A DNA stretch of 15,021 nt, from positions 1-15,021 of the forward strand of contig DCFP01000066.1 in NCBI GenBank assembly GCA_002319925.1, given 5' to 3'. The notes under the pieces are model-generated. The model did not search any database. It saw only the letters and a list, made by a program, of their open reading frames with translations, and had not been told where the DNA came from. Position 1 is the stretch's first letter. Each line of letters starts with the position of its first letter. The translations under genes and the position numbers were made by a program. Source of the DNA: Holophagaceae bacterium UBA1801 (GTDB taxonomy: Bacteria > Acidobacteriota > Holophagae > Holophagales > Holophagaceae). Shown here one piece after another: positions 7,537 to 13,909 of this stretch.

Positions 7537-8502
7537 TTATGCCAAAGGCATTTCCAGGCAGGTGCCGTCAGTCAAATAGCCTGAAGCCCTCATCCCTTCG
7601 GCCGCTACGTGCTGGATGAGCAACTTTTCCCAGGGTTTTAATGGTGAGTAGTCGGGCGTTGCCCCGCTTTTGTGTTTCGTAGCACGTTGTGGAGCCAAGC
7701 GTAGTTCGAGAAATTGTTCTAACTTTCCAATATCGAACTGGCCGGAGATCAAGTCCTCGTAGCGCAATTTCATGTGTGCGGGCGCCGTTCCTGGGAGAAG
7801 CCAACTGGTCGTGAGTGAATTCCAGTGCCGGGCGAAGGGGACCGCGCCTTCCATGGGCACGTCGGGCCAGCGCGAGTACATGTTCCAAGATTGTCCCGGA
7901 GGGAAGATCCGGCTAACGGAGCGGTACGTGTCAAAGGGATGGCGGAGTAGGACAAGAAATTTCGCTTGTGGGAACAACCAGGAAAGCAATTGTGCCTCTG
8001 CACGGCCCAGACGGACCTCCTTTAAGCCCCAGCGTGGGCGGCCATGGGCGGCGGCAGATTCGCCAAGCCATCGGAGCACGAACTGACGCAGAGCGATTCG
8101 AAAGTCATCCACCTCCGGGTAGAAATTCGCAGTCCACTCACTAGTAAGATCGAGCCCTTCCAATTGCGGGGGACACCAATGGCCCGCAGGAGGCCACTGG
8201 GACGAAATGGCACAGAGAGAACTGGAGATGAGTTGGAGCAGACCCATCCTCCCGAGTGGCTCTCCCCACAATAAAAGCGAATCATCCGTTGCCAGTATGC
8301 GTTGCAGCAACGTAGAGCCACTTCTCCAGCTGGTGGCAAACACGAAGACCGGCTTTTCCTGATCTTCAACGGGTTTTGAGCAACGCGCATCCAGCAAGGA
8401 CAAAGCTGTAGAGAGCAGGAGTGGATTAGGTGAGCAAGGTGCGGGACGGGCGAGCTGCAACCATTGCCAGAGGCAATCCACCGAGGAGAAGCGATGTCGC
8501 AT
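7537..8502 (-). CDS. Sulfotransferase family protein
   Basis: Likely transfers sulfate from PAPS to an unknown acceptor. The 321-residue protein has the 5'-phosphosulfate loop TSWRSGSTLLQRIL at 57-70, equivalent to the family P-loop-like motif, and a 3'-phosphate binding region LLRHPFDTYRSVSRI at about 185-199 with Arg187 and Ser195 in the expected places. LRYEDLI (247-252) is also usual in bacterial sulfotransferases. No signal peptide or membrane helix is evident, so it is probably cytoplasmic. The only possible binding site, GGAG, lies 10 bases before the start. It is isolated: convergent with the exbD operon and 187 bases from the DUF512 gene. GC content is about 43-60% in hand-counted rows, below the flanking operons, suggesting acquisition. 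The acceptor cannot be told from sequence. Confidence 0.82.
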   Translation of the reverse strand: MRHRFSSVDCLWQWLQLARPAPCSPNPLLLSTALSLLDARCSKPVEDQEKPVFVFATSWRSGSTLLQRILATDDSLLLWGEPLGRMGLLQLISSSLCAISSQWPPAGHWCPPQLEGLDLTSEWTANFYPEVDDFRIALRQFVLRWLGESAAAHGRPRWGLKEVRLGRAEAQLLSWLFPQAKFLVLLRHPFDTYRSVSRIFPPGQSWNMYSRWPDVPMEGAVPFARHWNSLTTSWLLPGTAPAHMKLRYEDLISGQFDIGKLEQFLELRLAPQRATKHKSGATPDYSPLKPWEKLLIQHVAAEGMRASGYLTDGTCLEMPLA

Positions 8503-8572
8503 GCGGAGGAAACTCCATGCCTAGTGAAACGAGACCAGAAGGTTCTGTGTACGGATGCTGAACTTTGTCATG

Positions 8573-8601
8573 GAACTCTGAACCTTGGGTTGGCAGAGTT
8601 C
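8573..8601. repeat. Strong inverted repeat (hairpin) upstream of the sulfotransferase gene
   Basis: GAACTCTG (8573-8580) and CAGAGTTC (8594-8601) are perfect 8-base inverted copies. Inside them AACC (8581-8584) and GGTT (8588-8591) also pair, leaving a TTG loop and a two-base GG bulge. That gives a 12-bp stem in 29 bases. No T-run follows on either strand, so it is not a standard intrinsic terminator. It lies in the 187-base gap between the DUF512 gene (ending at 8690) and the sulfotransferase start, and could be an operator, a leader-RNA hairpin or an mRNA-stabilising structure. Confidence 0.6.
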
Positions 8602-8689
8602 ACAGCGCGCATAATTCGATTCGATCTTACCCAAATGCCTCCTCCTACTATGCCTACCCCAAATGGAGGCCGGATTTTCCATGGTCGGT

Positions 8690-10108
8690 TCAATATGGCT
8701 GCAAGTTCCCAAGTAGCTGCGCAAGGTTCTCGCCGCTGGGGACGACGGGGACGCCCAAGTCTCGTGACAGTTCAGCCAGGGTCATGTCGTCCAGGAACAT
8801 GGGTGGGACTTGCGATCGTTCGGCTCCCGGAACGGTGTATTGATCCGTTGGACCCGTGTCGATTCTCAGGGCGGCACTGGGGATGACGATGGCATCGACC
8901 CAGTGCGGATCATTGTTGTGGGCCTTCCGGTCCACCTCGGCGGCGTACTTCAGATCCTTGCCGCAGAGGAGTCCTGCCACGGTCACCGTTTCGCCGAAGG
9001 AGAAATTCTGCACGGCGGCGGCACGAAGATGACTGCCAGCGCGGCGGTTCAATTGCGCGAGGGTGTCGTTGAGCACCGGGGCGAAGCTGGCTCCCGTGAG
9101 CAGGAGGACCTTGCGTCCCGCAAAGCCCATGGCCATGGGCCGTTTCAGGAAACCGCGGGTGTGCTCCAGGAAGCGCCGGATCATGCCCACGCCGTTCTCC
9201 AGCTGGGACCAGGAGCTGCTGTAGAAATTCCGCCCCGGCACATCGAGACCCGCCCGCGTGAACCACTCGTCCGCGAGCAGGAGCCAGGGCTCGCCGCCAT
9301 TGGCCTTCGTGAATTTGCGGACCACGGGTGTCCAGCGCTGGGCCCAGGCGTGGGCGTAGCCGGAGCCCACGCCCGTGATCTCCGGCAATCCCTCCCGGTG
9401 CGCAGTGAGTCCCACCGGAACGCAGGAAAGGCTCAGGATGCCGCCCTTGCCAGCCCAGGGACCTTCCGTCTGGTAGGCACGCCGCTCCCACAGCTCGCGC
9501 ACCGTCTTCTCCCACACCCAGTCGTCGTTGAGGCCCGGTGCCACCACCACCTGGGTGTGCATGTCCACGCCGCCTTCCAGTAGGCGGTCCACCTTGCGCA
9601 GGATGTCGCCTTCCTTCTTGTTGCCCACGATCTTCACGCGGACCTCGGGATCCGTGGCGTGGACGCTTACATGGATGGGCGAGAGGCGCTCGCGGATCAC
9701 GCGATCCAGTTCCGCGTCATCGCTGGAGGACAGCGTGGAAAAATGCCCGTAGAGGAAGGAAAGACGGATGTCTTCGTCCTTCAGGTAGAGGCTCTTCCGG
9801 AAGCCCTTGGGCATCTGCAGGATGAAGCAGAACACGCAGTTCTGCCGGCAGACCTTCACCTTGTCCTGGGCCAGATCCACGCCGATGCCATCGCCGCCGT
9901 TCTCAACCTTCCCTTTGCGAATGTGCCCATCGGGAATCTGGAAGACCAGCTTCGTGACGTCCCTCTGGCTGATGAGGAACTGGTAATTCAGCTGATCGAG
10001 GACGGGTTCGCCGTTAATTTCCAGCAGCCGGTCCCCGGGCTGGATTCCGGTCTGATCTGCAAGGCTTCCTGGCTCTACGGAGATGATCAGTACACCGTTC
10101 TTGTTCAC
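8690..10108 (-). CDS. DUF512 protein: PDZ domain plus radical-SAM-like Fe-S core
   Basis: Belongs to the conserved but poorly characterised DUF512 family. From the GTG at 10108 it is 472 residues. A PDZ-like domain (about 5-55, with PGSLADQTGIQPGDRLLEING) is followed by a Cys-x3-Cys-x2-Cys motif, CRQNCVFCF (Cys87, Cys91, Cys94), with the family sequence MPKGFRKSLYLKDEDIRLSFL directly after it. SPIHVSVHATDP follows, as in a radical-SAM barrel. The DUF512 domain proper fills the C-terminal half. The reaction and substrate are unknown. The GTG is chosen because GGAGGG lies 3 bases before it and the PDZ domain begins right after; the frame remains open upstream into the regulator gene, but without family sequence. 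It follows the MocR gene by 94 bases on the same strand. Confidence 0.88.
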   Translation of the reverse strand: MNKNGVLIISVEPGSLADQTGIQPGDRLLEINGEPVLDQLNYQFLISQRDVTKLVFQIPDGHIRKGKVENGGDGIGVDLAQDKVKVCRQNCVFCFILQMPKGFRKSLYLKDEDIRLSFLYGHFSTLSSSDDAELDRVIRERLSPIHVSVHATDPEVRVKIVGNKKEGDILRKVDRLLEGGVDMHTQVVVAPGLNDDWVWEKTVRELWERRAYQTEGPWAGKGGILSLSCVPVGLTAHREGLPEITGVGSGYAHAWAQRWTPVVRKFTKANGGEPWLLLADEWFTRAGLDVPGRNFYSSSWSQLENGVGMIRRFLEHTRGFLKRPMAMGFAGRKVLLLTGASFAPVLNDTLAQLNRRAGSHLRAAAVQNFSFGETVTVAGLLCGKDLKYAAEVDRKAHNNDPHWVDAIVIPSAALRIDTGPTDQYTVPGAERSQVPPMFLDDMTLAELSRDLGVPVVPSGENLAQLLGNLQPY

Positions 10109-10202
10109 AATCCCTCCGCCTTTCAGTTTCAGGTGCCTGAATGGACCGTTGCAATTCAACTTTATTGGCCAGCCTGTCATCGGCTGAGCCCGATCATTCC
10201 GT

Positions 10203-11549
10203 TCAACGCAATAGTTCATCCAGCCTGGAAAGACCCTCCGCCAGGGTTTTCCGGTCCGAGGCTGCCCCGATTGAGATGCGAATGCCATCCTCGGAGGCGA
10301 TTCTTCCCGCCGCAAGCACATTGGAGGGAACCACTACCACGCCTGAAGCCTGGGCGCGCTTGGCGAAGGCCGCAGAGCCGCCGGGGGGGGCGACCATCCA
10401 GACATGGGGGCAGTTGGCTTCGCCGCGCCATTTGAAATTCTGGAGATGCTTCGCACATAGCTGATGCCGCGCCGCAAGTTCGCGCCGCTGTGCCTGCAGG
10501 CGGCGCCAGGCGATGCCGCTGGTCAGCCATTGTGTGGCGAGGGCCATGGTGAGAGCCGACACGTACCAGGTCGTGTGGTGCTCCGCATCCCGCATGCGGT
10601 CCCGGAACGCGGGCGGGAAGAGGAGGTAGCCGATCCGCAATCCAGGAGCGACCGTTTTCGAGAGCCCAGTCAGGTAGATCACCCGCTCCGGGGCCATGGA
10701 AACCAGCGGCGGTGGTGGATCTTCCGGGAGCAGGCCGTACACGTCTTCTTCGATGAGGATGACATCCCACTTGCGCGCGATCTCCACGATGCGGCGCCGC
10801 CGCTGGATGCCCATGGTGGCGGTGGTGGGATTGTGCAAGGTCGGCGAGACCACGAAGAGCCGCAAGCCGCTCCGGCAGGCTGTTTCGAAGGCATCGGGGC
10901 GGAGCCCTTCCGCATCCAGAGCGATGGGATGCAAGCGCCGCTGCCAGTGCCGGGCAGCGGCTTTCAGGCCTGGGTAGACGAGGGCTTCGCAGGCCACTTC
11001 CTCCCACTCCTGGAAGAGACTGATGGCCGTGTCCATGGCGTGCTGGGCTCCGGCGCAGACCACGATGCCCTCGGGATCCGCCTCCACGCCTCGCCGCTTC
11101 AGCCAGCCCGCGGCAGCCTGCCGATGAACCAAGGTCTCGTCGGGACTCGGGTAGTGCAGCAGGCGCGCGGATTCCACGGGACCGAGCTGGCCGAGGAAGG
11201 CGGCCAGGTCTTGGTCCCGCACCGCCAAGGGCGGCATGTTGAGGGAGAGATCGATGACGCCGCCCTCGGGTCGGTGCTGGAGCGCGAAGAGTGCCGCTTC
11301 CGATGCGACGCCCAGCACGAAGGTGCCCCGGCCCACCTCGCCGCCTACGAGCCGGCGCTTGGCCGCCTCCCGATAGGCGCGTGTGATGGTGCTGACATTG
11401 ACGCCCAGGAGGTCCGCCAGGAGGCGGTGGGTGGGCAGGGGGTCACCGGGCCTGAGCTGGCCCAATCGAATCCCATCCCCAATGGCCTCAACAATCGCGA
11501 GATAGGCAGGCTGGCTGGATTTCGAGATATCAGGAATCCACATTGTCAT
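10203..11549 (-). CDS. MocR-type regulator: GntR helix-turn-helix fused to aminotransferase-like domain
   Basis: Transcriptional regulator of the MocR/PdxR/GabR group, 448 residues. The N-terminal winged helix (about 14-80) has LRPGDPLPTHRLLADLLGV and TRAYREAAKRRLV, with GRGTFV as the wing. The rest is a fold-type I aminotransferase domain with SPTLHNPT (Asn240), EEDVYG (Asp269), the PLP lysine in TGLSKTVAPGLRIGY (Lys298), and Arg424 in GIRIS. All PLP-site residues are kept, so it probably binds PLP as an effector rather than acting as a catalyst. The ATG at 11549 has GGAG (11559-11562) nine bases upstream; the ATG at 11543 is an alternative. It is divergent from the dsrC operon across an 80-base region, which by the usual habit of this family makes that operon its likely target. 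Confidence 0.92.
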   Translation of the reverse strand: MTMWIPDISKSSQPAYLAIVEAIGDGIRLGQLRPGDPLPTHRLLADLLGVNVSTITRAYREAAKRRLVGGEVGRGTFVLGVASEAALFALQHRPEGGVIDLSLNMPPLAVRDQDLAAFLGQLGPVESARLLHYPSPDETLVHRQAAAGWLKRRGVEADPEGIVVCAGAQHAMDTAISLFQEWEEVACEALVYPGLKAAARHWQRRLHPIALDAEGLRPDAFETACRSGLRLFVVSPTLHNPTTATMGIQRRRRIVEIARKWDVILIEEDVYGLLPEDPPPPLVSMAPERVIYLTGLSKTVAPGLRIGYLLFPPAFRDRMRDAEHHTTWYVSALTMALATQWLTSGIAWRRLQAQRRELAARHQLCAKHLQNFKWRGEANCPHVWMVAPPGGSAAFAKRAQASGVVVVPSNVLAAGRIASEDGIRISIGAASDRKTLAEGLSRLDELLR

Positions 11550-11578
11550 GCACACAATCTCCGTTTTCGTGCACACAA
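11549..11578. promoter_or_regulatory. Pair of direct repeats, probable MocR operator
   Basis: TGCACACAA occurs at 11549-11557 and again at 11570-11578, nine of nine bases identical, with starts exactly 21 bp apart (two helical turns). MocR-type regulators such as GabR and PdxR are known to bind direct repeats beside their own genes. The left copy touches the regulator's start codon and the right copy lies between the divergent genes, so binding could both repress the regulator and control the dsrC operon. A clear -35/-10 pair for either direction was not resolved. Confidence 0.55.
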
Positions 11579-11629
11579 ACTTAACACACGGAACCGACCC
11601 CTCATGGGCGAATTCCATCAGGAGGCAGC

Positions 11630-11950
11630 ATGTCCCCCATCGCATTCAACGGAACCGCCGTGGAGCAGAACGAGGAGGGCTTCCTCGTGGATCCCTCCGT
11701 CTGGAACGAAGAGCTGGCCGTCGTGCTGGCCAAGGCCGAGGAAGGCCTGGACCAGCTCACCGATGACCACTGGTCCGTGATCCGCTTCATCCGCAATCAC
11801 TTCAACGAGAGCGGCAATGCGCCCATGGTGCGCTCCATGTGCAAGGGCACAGGCGTGCCCCTCAAGCGCATCTACGAGCTCTTCCCCAGCGGCCCCGCCA
11901 AGGGCGCCTGTAAGCTCGCCGGCCTGCCCAAGCCCGACGGCTGCGTGTAG
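11630..11950 (+). CDS. dsrC: DsrC family sulfur relay protein (both redox cysteines present)
   Basis: Small cytoplasmic sulfur carrier, 106 residues. The C-terminal arm reads GPAKGACKLAGLPKPDGCV, with Cys94 and the penultimate Cys105 eleven residues apart. This is the two-cysteine arrangement of true DsrC, which forms an intramolecular disulfide or trisulfide; TusE-type proteins keep only the penultimate cysteine. A further Cys71 lies in RSMCKGTGVPLKRIYELFP, a conserved DsrC region. In sulfate and sulfur metabolisers DsrC hands sulfur between DsrAB and the membrane DsrMKJOP complex. No DsrAB is visible here. AGGAGG lies 6 bases before the ATG. First gene of the plus-strand operon, three bases before the membrane protein gene. 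Confidence 0.93.
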   Translation: MSPIAFNGTAVEQNEEGFLVDPSVWNEELAVVLAKAEEGLDQLTDDHWSVIRFIRNHFNESGNAPMVRSMCKGTGVPLKRIYELFPSGPAKGACKLAGLPKPDGCV

Positions 11951-11953
11951 TCC

Positions 11954-12574
11954 ATGCGACTCCTGGTTCTTGCGTCAGCGATCTGGACCATCCTGGCCAT
12001 GGCCTTCCTCCATCACAAAACGAAGGGCTTTGGCAAGCGGACCCTCTTCTCGAAACCCGCCGGCAGTCCCCGGAAGGGCGCGCTCTATGCCTTCACCCGC
12101 GGAATGGCGCCCTGGGCCAAGGAGAGCGTGATGTTGAATCTGCCTTCGTACGTTGCGGGCATGGCTTTTCATGCGGGCGTGTTCTCAGCCTTCGGGCTGA
12201 TGTGCTTGGCACTCCTGGGTTTCGAGCTACCTTTCTTTCTGCTTGTCATCGCCCAGGTTTTCACCCTGCTGGGAGCCATCGGCGGCTTGAGTCTCTTCGT
12301 GAAGCGGATCGTGAAGGCTGAATTGCGGGGTCTTTCCTGCCCCGATGACTTCGTCTCCAATCTCTTGAGCACGGCCTTTGCGTTGCTCGCATTCCTGTGG
12401 ACCTTGGTCCCCTCCATGGAGAGCCTCTGGTTGGCGGAAGGCGCGCTGCTGCTGATCTATGCGCCCATCGGCAAGATCCGCCATTGCCTCTTCTTCTTCA
12501 CCACGCGGTACCACCTCGGCGCCTTCTTCGGCCGGCGGGGAACCTTCCCGCCCGAAGGGAATTCCCATGCCTGA
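11954..12574 (+). CDS. DsrM/NarI-like membrane protein (putative heme b quinone-interacting subunit)
   Basis: Integral membrane protein of 206 residues with about five hydrophobic helices (roughly 2-19, 66-90, 92-116, 136-154, 160-182), the number and size seen in the NarI/DsrM family. Candidate heme ligands are His73 in helix 2 (AFHAGVF) and His177 and His187 at the end of helix 5 (KIRHCLFFFTTRYHLG). The basic tail FFGRRG resembles cytoplasmic ends of this family. I assign it from topology, histidines and position between dsrC and a dsrK-like gene; sequence recognition alone is weak. It would anchor the iron-sulfur protein and exchange electrons with menaquinone. No ribosome binding site is evident, so translation is probably coupled to dsrC. 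Its end overlaps the next gene by 8 bases. Confidence 0.72.
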   Translation: MRLLVLASAIWTILAMAFLHHKTKGFGKRTLFSKPAGSPRKGALYAFTRGMAPWAKESVMLNLPSYVAGMAFHAGVFSAFGLMCLALLGFELPFFLLVIAQVFTLLGAIGGLSLFVKRIVKAELRGLSCPDDFVSNLLSTAFALLAFLWTLVPSMESLWLAEGALLLIYAPIGKIRHCLFFFTTRYHLGAFFGRRGTFPPEGNSHA

Positions 12575-13898
12575 ACTCGACGAACTTGAATCGCGCCTGG
12601 ATGCCCTCGTCGAGGGAGATTTCCAGCGGGGCCTGGAAGTATTCCGGAGCAAGCTGAAGGAGGCGGAGGCTTCCTACCTGAATTCCTGCGTGCACTGCGG
12701 CCTCTGCGCCAGTTCCTGCCACTATCATCGCGCCGATGCAACCCTGGAGAATGTCCCCGCCCACAAGCTGGACGTGATCGCCGCCGTGTTCAAGCGCAAT
12801 TTCACGGCCATGGGGCGCGTGGCACCAGGCCTCGTGGGCGCGCGCACCTTCGATCGCGAAATGGCCAAGGCCTGGGTGGATGCCGTCTTCGGCCGCTGCT
12901 CGCTGTGCGGGCGCTGCTCCATCAATTGCACCATCGGCATCGCTATGCCGCGCATCTTCCGGGCAGCCCGCGCGGCCCTGGGCGCCATGGGGCTCACGCC
13001 CTCGGATCTCCAGGCTACCGTGGACAATTCGCTGCAGCATGGCAACAACATGGCCATCACCCAGGAGGACTGGGTGGAAACGGTGCAATGGATCGAGGAA
13101 GAACTCCAGATGGAGGTCGATGATCCCGAAGCCAAACTGCCCCTGGACAAGAAGGGCGCGAAGATCCTCTTCACCGTCAACCCCCGTGAACCCAAGTTCT
13201 TTCCACTATCCCTGCAAGCCAGTGCCAAGGTCTTCTGGGCGGCCAAGGAGGACTGGACCTTGTCCAGCGATCCCGGCTGGGATCTCACCAATTACGGCCT
13301 CTTCAATTGCAAGGATGACGAAGCGGGTGCCATCACGCAGAACCTGGTGGACGCCATGGAACGCCTCGGTTGCAAAACGCTGGTCATCGGCGAGTGCGGC
13401 CACGGCTACGGCGCCGCCCGCTGGGAAGGGCCGGAGTGGCTCCAGAAGAGCTATCCATTCGAGATCAAGAGCATCCTGGAGTTGATGGACGACTATCTCC
13501 GGGAAGGGCGCATCCACGTCGATCCATCCAAGAACACCGTGCCCGTCACGCTGCACGATCCCTGCAATCTGGTGCGCCATGGCGGGATCTGCGAAGCCCA
13601 GCGGCGCGTACTCCGGAAGAGCGTCACTACCTTCACGGAGATGACGCCCAACCGCGCGGAGAATTTCTGTTGCGGCGGCGGGGGTGGGCAGTTGTCGATG
13701 GCGCGGTACAAGAATCGTCGCATCCAGTCCGGCGGCGTCAAGGCCGGCCAGATCAAGGATACGGGCGCCAAGATCGTGGTGGCGCCCTGTCACAACTGCA
13801 TCGACCAGCTCATGGAACTGAACAAGGAATACAAGCTGAACGTCCAGATCAAGACCGTCGCCGAAATGGTGGCGGATGCCATCGTCACGACCGCCTAG
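12567..13898 (+). CDS. DsrK/HdrD-like (Fe-S)-binding reductase subunit
   Basis: Cytoplasmic iron-sulfur protein of 443 residues related to DsrK and heterodisulfide reductase HdrD. Two N-terminal [4Fe-4S] motifs are visible: Cys41, 44, 47, 51 (CVHCGLCASSC) and Cys111, 114, 117, 121 (CSLCGRCSINC). The C-terminal half has two cysteine-rich catalytic-type domains: a DsrK-like one around Cys248, Cys269 and GECGHGYG (Cys277), and a standard one with LHDPCNLVRHGG (Cys333), ENFCCGGGGGQ (Cys368, Cys369) and APCHNC (Cys408, Cys411). In DsrK this region holds the special cluster that cleaves disulfides. The ATG at 12567 has GAAGGGA just upstream; the frame is open back to 12459 inside the membrane gene. 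With the overlapping membrane protein it should form a DsrMK-type pair acting on DsrC. Confidence 0.88.
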   Translation: MPELDELESRLDALVEGDFQRGLEVFRSKLKEAEASYLNSCVHCGLCASSCHYHRADATLENVPAHKLDVIAAVFKRNFTAMGRVAPGLVGARTFDREMAKAWVDAVFGRCSLCGRCSINCTIGIAMPRIFRAARAALGAMGLTPSDLQATVDNSLQHGNNMAITQEDWVETVQWIEEELQMEVDDPEAKLPLDKKGAKILFTVNPREPKFFPLSLQASAKVFWAAKEDWTLSSDPGWDLTNYGLFNCKDDEAGAITQNLVDAMERLGCKTLVIGECGHGYGAARWEGPEWLQKSYPFEIKSILELMDDYLREGRIHVDPSKNTVPVTLHDPCNLVRHGGICEAQRRVLRKSVTTFTEMTPNRAENFCCGGGGGQLSMARYKNRRIQSGGVKAGQIKDTGAKIVVAPCHNCIDQLMELNKEYKLNVQIKTVAEMVADAIVTTA

Positions 13899-13909
13899 AG
13901 GAGTCAACC

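Noticed and set aside
7539..7551. ATGCC-AAA-GGCAT hairpin beside a TTTTT run as a terminator
   Set aside because: The stem has only 5 bp and the T-run lies on the wrong side for plus-strand transcription; for the minus strand an A-run follows instead.
8521..8724. A 67-codon minus-strand frame with a CELC motif in the gap before the sulfotransferase
   Set aside because: It overlaps the end of the DUF512 gene, has no ribosome binding site and no recognisable domain.
10464..11780. A 438-codon plus-strand frame opposite the MocR gene that also runs into dsrC in another frame
   Set aside because: It is a GC-rich shadow; MocR and DsrC motifs settle the real frames.
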